Source of the DNA: a bacterium
GTDB taxonomy: Bacteria; RBG-13-66-14
Reading direction: 5' to 3'
NCBI GenBank assembly: GCA_026398675.1
Contig: JAPLSK010000181.1
Location: 11,932-21,129, forward strand
Length of the DNA stretch: 9,198 nucleotides
This document shows, in pieces, positions 6,280 through 9,198 of this stretch. The notes under the pieces were generated by a model. The model was not told the DNA's origin. It saw only the letters and a program-made list of their open reading frames with translations, and searched no databases. Numbering within the stretch: the stretch's first letter is position 1; each line of letters opens with the position of its first letter. The translations under genes were made by a program, and so were the position numbers.

Positions 6280-7371
6280 CTACTCACCGCCCCCGTCGGG
6301 GGGCATGCCGGAATCGTCAATGTTTGTTGGGGCGCCGTCGTACACGCCGGTGCCCGGCGCGACGACGGTCCCCTCGGCCATCTTGATCACCGCAGGGGCC
6401 ATCCGGCTCTCGTAGGCCGCCGGGACTACCGCCTCGATGTAGTAAGGCTGACCGGCGACTATCTGCTGGGCGTCGTAGTGGTACTCCTCGCCCAGCCCCA
6501 TGTCCACGTGGTAGGCCCAGGCGGCGTAGGGGGATTCACCCTCGCGGGCGAAGCCGTCGCCGATGTAGTTCACCTCGAACCCGGTGAAGTACTCGTCCAG
6601 GAACACGCGGAGCTCGTCCTTGAGCTGAGCGGCCGTCTTCACGCCCTCGACGGGCTCGTCCACCCAGTAGAGCATCAGGCTGGCCATCTGGGCGAAGCCG
6701 TCGTAGGCGGTCAGGCTGGCGCCGCCGTAATCCTGCACGCCGATCCAGGGTCCGTCGCCCAGGGTGACGGTGAACCCGCCCAGGTCCGCGACGTCTCCGT
6801 CGTTATACCGGTCGGCCTCCCACTCGGGCAGCTCCACGCCGGTGAGAATCTCCGGCATCATTCCCTTGATCTCGTCGGCCTTCTCCAGGACGGTGTAGAA
6901 GTTGGCGGCGAAGATTTGGTCGCCCTGCAGGTAGAACGCGTCCAGGTTGTAGAAGCGCTGCGCGTCCTCACCCTCGTCCCCCAAGCCGAAGGCCTCGTCG
7001 GTGTAGTACCGACCGACCATCAGATAGGTCCCGGTTTCCCGGATGGCGTCGCCCATTTCGACGACCTGGTAGTTGTCCTGGATGTTGGAGTCGAGGAGCT
7101 CGGCTAGGGAGTCCATGGTATCCGCGAGGTCGGCGCGGCCCTCGGTCTCCGAGATGGGCGACACCTGAAAGGTGTAGACGCTCAAGCTGCCGAAATCGAA
7201 ATCGGGGTTGTCGGGGTTTGGCCACCAGGCGTACAGCTCGCTCCCGTAATCCTCGTACTGCCAATCCGGTCCGGGAAGGGTCACCTTGACATCGCCCTCC
7301 CCGACACGGTCCCCCAGCGCGAAGGTGAGGGTAGCCAGCGCAAGCACCAACAGCGCTACGACACGGATCAT
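6280..7371 (-). CDS. Secreted two-domain PsbP/Mog1-like paralogue, 363 aa, non-lipidated
   Basis: The frame extends upstream to 7428, but the ATG at 7371-7369 is chosen. It is preceded by GGGAGG at good spacing, overlaps the previous stop as ATGA, and begins the signal peptide at once (MIRVVALLVLALATLTFALG, then D21 after likely signal peptidase I cleavage). There is no lipobox Cys, so the product is probably free in the periplasm. Two family domains lie in tandem: about 27-180 (VKVTLPGPDW, helix 83-95, strand TYLMVGRYY, hairpin FYLQGDQIFAANFYT) and about 199-335 (FTVTLGDGPW, helix 247-260, strand YAAWAYHV, hairpin QIVAGQPYYIEAVVP). Neither domain has the Cys that ends this hairpin in its relatives; Y159 and V316 or nearby residues take its place. 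The protein is strongly acidic, with a flexible tail rich in G, P and D. Function is unknown. Confidence 0.82.
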   Translation of the reverse strand: MIRVVALLVLALATLTFALGDRVGEGDVKVTLPGPDWQYEDYGSELYAWWPNPDNPDFDFGSLSVYTFQVSPISETEGRADLADTMDSLAELLDSNIQDNYQVVEMGDAIRETGTYLMVGRYYTDEAFGLGDEGEDAQRFYNLDAFYLQGDQIFAANFYTVLEKADEIKGMMPEILTGVELPEWEADRYNDGDVADLGGFTVTLGDGPWIGVQDYGGASLTAYDGFAQMASLMLYWVDEPVEGVKTAAQLKDELRVFLDEYFTGFEVNYIGDGFAREGESPYAAWAYHVDMGLGEEYHYDAQQIVAGQPYYIEAVVPAAYESRMAPAVIKMAEGTVVAPGTGVYDGAPTNIDDSGMPPDGGGE

Positions 7372-8429
7372 TCTTCCTCCCTTGGTCCGACTGAGTTTAC
7401 GAGCTCGGTCAATTCTTCGATCAGCCAATCCGGCGAGTCTGCGGGACAGCCGGCGTCAATGAAGTAGTAATCCTCGCCCACGGCCACGGTGGCGTCGCGG
7501 CGCCACACCGGCCGACCCGAGACCATCCCCCGGTAGCTCACGGCGGCGTAGGGAACCGGCGTCCGCCGGATATCCACCTGACCCAGGTACTCCACCTCAC
7601 CGTAGAGGGCCTCGATTTCCCCCTTGAGCCCCTCGGAGAGGTCCGAGCCCTCGGCGCCCCCGGAGGCGGGACGGCGCACGTAGAGGTCCACCAGGGGCAC
7701 CTCGTCCCGGGAGAGCAGCATCTCATCGGAGGTTTTCTCGGCGATCCACCCATCGCCGGGAACGGTCAGGGTGATTTTTTCGAAGTCCAGCTCCTGCCCC
7801 GTTTTCAGTTTCAGGACGGTCGGTTTCTCCGGCTCGATGCGCGCCGAGTCCAGCAGGGTCGCGAGCTCGCCGGTCAGTTTCGCCTCCTGGTCGGTGTAGC
7901 AGGAGAGGTCCAGGAATGCGTAGCGGCCGTCCACGTAGAAGACGGTGTCCAGGTTGTAGTAGCGGTCCTCCCCGAGCACGGAGCGGTACGAGTAGCTGGC
8001 GGCGAGGTACGGGTCCTCGCGGTAGTCCGGCCCGGAGATGAACTCGACGCCTGCGCCGGCGGTGAGCTCTATCTGGTCCCGCAGGCCCCGCGCCAGCTCC
8101 TCCAGGAACGCCTTCAGCTCGTCGGGTTTTTTCCGCAGGGTTTCGGTGTCGTAGTCGTCCCGGCCGTTGAAGTAGAAGCGGGCCACGGCCGCGGGCGCCG
8201 CCTCGCCCCGCTTGAGGGTGAGCATGCTGGAAAGCTCGTCGTCGCGATGCCAGAGCCTGGAGGGCGGCGCCAGGGAAAGCGCCCCCTGGGTCTCCACCCG
8301 CGGGCCAACCACTTCTTCGTGGGCCGGTTTCTCCGAAGGTTTTTCACCCTCGCCCGACTCCCCGCCGCAGCCGGCGGCGAGGACGATCAGCAGGGCCGGG
8401 AGTGGAAAAAAGCGTATTCTCTTCATCAT
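7368..8429 (-). CDS. Secreted lipoprotein with two PsbP/Mog1-like domains, 353 aa
   Basis: A typical lipoprotein signal (MMKRIRFFP, hydrophobic 9-18, lipobox LAAGC with Cys21) is followed by a charged linker (about 22-45). Domain 1 covers about 50-197: strand ALSLAPPSRLW, helix 104-121, strand YLAASYSY, hairpin VFYVDGRYAFLDLSC with the conserved Cys177, and helix LTGELATLLDSA. Domain 2 covers about 218-347: KITLTVPGDGW, helix 264-275, PYAAVSYRG, hairpin VAVGEDYYFIDAGC with Cys328, and helix WLIEELTELVNSV. The second domain is the best visual match in the cluster to the PsbP/Mog1/DcrB-like pattern, including the closing L-V-N-S-V. The start is either of two adjacent ATGs (8429 or 8426). It has a 7-base gap from the previous stop and no clear ribosome site, so it is probably coupled. 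Its role is unknown. Confidence 0.83.
   Translation of the reverse strand: MMKRIRFFPLPALLIVLAAGCGGESGEGEKPSEKPAHEEVVGPRVETQGALSLAPPSRLWHRDDELSSMLTLKRGEAAPAAVARFYFNGRDDYDTETLRKKPDELKAFLEELARGLRDQIELTAGAGVEFISGPDYREDPYLAASYSYRSVLGEDRYYNLDTVFYVDGRYAFLDLSCYTDQEAKLTGELATLLDSARIEPEKPTVLKLKTGQELDFEKITLTVPGDGWIAEKTSDEMLLSRDEVPLVDLYVRRPASGGAEGSDLSEGLKGEIEALYGEVEYLGQVDIRRTPVPYAAVSYRGMVSGRPVWRRDATVAVGEDYYFIDAGCPADSPDWLIEELTELVNSVGPREEE
7376..7381 (-). promoter_or_regulatory. Shine-Dalgarno site that fixes the start of the 363-residue gene
   Basis: GGGAGG on the minus strand lies four bases before the ATG at 7371. It sits inside the last codons of the 353-residue gene (R-E-E-E-stop), so ribosomes finishing that gene are placed on the next start. 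This favours the 7371 start over the longer frame from 7428, which would put a basic extension before the signal peptide. Confidence 0.75.
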
Positions 8430-8436
8430 GTTTAAT

Positions 8437-8991
8437 TTACTTAAAGCTCAGCTCCCCGGCCAGACGGTCCAGCTCCGCCCCCAGGCGCTCCTCGACCTCC
8501 GGGGCGCAGGCCAGGTAGAGGAGGTACACGCCGTCGCGGGTCAAAAAAGCGTAGGCGCGGACGAGGGCGTAGCCGTCTGAGAAGAAGAGGGCCGCGCCCG
8601 GCTCCACCCCATCTGCGTCCAGCCGCTCCAGCCCGAAGACCTGGCCGTAGCGCGCCCGGCACTCATCGGCCAGGAACCGGACCAGCTCCTCCTGGATTTT
8701 ATCCCGCTCGCCCCCGGCGACGGCCGCGGCCAGTCCGGCGTCGGGCGCCTTGAGCAACAGGGTCCCGGCGACGTCGCCCGCGTCCGACCGACCGTAGAGC
8801 GCCACCGCGCCTTCACCCTCGTTGACCGTCCAACTGCAAGTTACGCGGTCCGAGGGGGCGAAGAGGGTCAGCCCCTTCCAGGTAAAGGCGCCACCGTCCG
8901 GGAGCTCGACCGCGGCGGCGACCGCGCCGGCTGTAACGGAGAGCCATAAGAGCAACCACCGAAAACGGAGCGATGTCCCGGTGGACCTCAA
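8437..8991 (-). CDS. Small secreted PsbP/Mog1-like paralogue, 184 aa, TTG start
   Basis: An ATG at 9111 exists in frame, but the first 40 codons from there overlap the hydrolase gene out of frame and read as arginine- and proline-rich nonsense. A TTG at 8991-8989 overlaps that gene's TGA (TTGA), has GGAGG about ten bases upstream, and gives a normal Sec signal peptide: RFR at 9-11, hydrophobic 12-26, AVAAA before V28. It therefore is the likely start. The mature part carries one divergent family domain of about 150 residues: LTLFAPSDRVTCSW, helix 95-115, hairpin ALVRAYAFLTRDGVYLLYLAC at 142-162 with the conserved Cys162, and helix VEERLGAELDRLAGEL. No lipobox is present at the signal end, so it should be soluble in the periplasm. 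It is the first exported gene after the hydrolase. Function is unknown. Confidence 0.75.
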   Translation of the reverse strand: MRSTGTSLRFRWLLLWLSVTAGAVAAAVELPDGGAFTWKGLTLFAPSDRVTCSWTVNEGEGAVALYGRSDAGDVAGTLLLKAPDAGLAAAVAGGERDKIQEELVRFLADECRARYGQVFGLERLDADGVEPGAALFFSDGYALVRAYAFLTRDGVYLLYLACAPEVEERLGAELDRLAGELSFK

Positions 8992-9198
8992 AGTAGGGCA
9001 TCCTCCCCGTCGAGGGGGACGGATTCGTAGCGGCCCTTGTCGTTTTTCCGCAGACGGAAGAGGGGCTGATCGGGGTCGTGGCCGGCAATCATCACCCAGC
9101 CCAGCTTCCACCCCTGCTCCAGGTAGGTGTTCTTCTGGTACATGGCCCGGACCGGGTCCAGGTCGTAGGCCATCACCCAGGGACCGGGGATGTGGGCC
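8988..9198 (-). CDS. C-terminal end of a probable metallo-beta-lactamase-fold hydrolase (5' part outside window)
   Basis: The minus-strand frame is open from the right edge and ends with TGA at 8990-8988, giving the last 69 residues. The segment AYDLDPVRAM, then a Q-K helix, then GWVMIAGHDPDQPLFRL recalls the C-terminal region of many metallo-beta-lactamase-fold hydrolases. There a Y/F-D-x-x-P strand leads into a helix, then a W-L-x-x-x-x-H-D strand carrying the last metal-binding His, and a final D-G-x-Y strand (here DKGRYESVP). The upstream HxHxDH motif would lie outside the window, so the call rests on this tail alone. A GTG or ATG at 9176 or 9173 could be taken for a start, but coding character continues to the edge. 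It ends in a 4-base overlap with the next gene. Confidence 0.55.
   Translation of the reverse strand, partial: AHIPGPWVMAYDLDPVRAMYQKNTYLEQGWKLGWVMIAGHDPDQPLFRLRKNDKGRYESVPLDGEDALL

Noticed and set aside
7372..7428. ATG at 7428 as the start of the 363-residue protein
   Set aside because: It adds a basic 19-residue extension inside the upstream gene. The ATG at 7371 has a strong Shine-Dalgarno site and begins directly with the signal peptide.
8992..9111. ATG at 9111 as the start of the 184-residue secreted protein
   Set aside because: It would place 40 residues of out-of-frame hydrolase sequence ahead of an obvious signal peptide. The TTG at 8991 with its stop overlap and GGAGG fits better.

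Overview
The window is a GC-rich stretch of bacterial chromosome. It has signal peptides, lipoboxes, Shine-Dalgarno sites, and a C-terminal outer-membrane-barrel fragment that points to a double-membraned cell. Convergent genes are separated by a mosaic of short inverted-repeat elements, a style common in genomes assembled from uncultivated candidate phyla. No gene here fixes the phylum, so that placement is inference only.

Layout. The plus strand carries one gene, the 3' end of a probable outer-membrane beta-barrel protein (3-1304, open at the left edge). A 415-base gene-free interval (1305-1719) follows, packed with hairpins of at least three repeat families. Everything to its right is on the minus strand and is read from right to left. 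In transcription order it holds the C-terminal end of a likely metallo-beta-lactamase-fold hydrolase (8988-9198), six consecutive secreted proteins or lipoproteins (8991 down to about 4250), a thymidine/pyrimidine-nucleoside phosphorylase (about 4250-3004) and a metal-dependent amidohydrolase (2943-1720). Gene borders are very tight: one TTGA and two ATGA overlaps plus gaps of 6 to 9 bases. This suggests one long operon whose promoter lies beyond the right edge.

The striking part is the six-gene exported cluster. Its members share one ancestral domain of about 130-150 residues, present in eight copies because two genes carry it twice. The pattern is a beta strand ending in a P-x-x-W-like element, a charged strand, an amphipathic helix, an aromatic strand, a two-strand hairpin that usually ends in Cys, and a C-terminal helix. 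This resembles the PsbP/Mog1/DcrB-like sandwich fold. Four members have a lipobox and two have an ordinary Sec signal peptide. The function is unknown.

The second point of interest is the border between the last lipoprotein and the phosphorylase. The lipoprotein loses its C-terminal helix and the phosphorylase loses roughly its first 20 residues at the same place, near 4250, with the two frames offset by one. This looks like a deletion that fused the two genes out of frame, or an assembly join.
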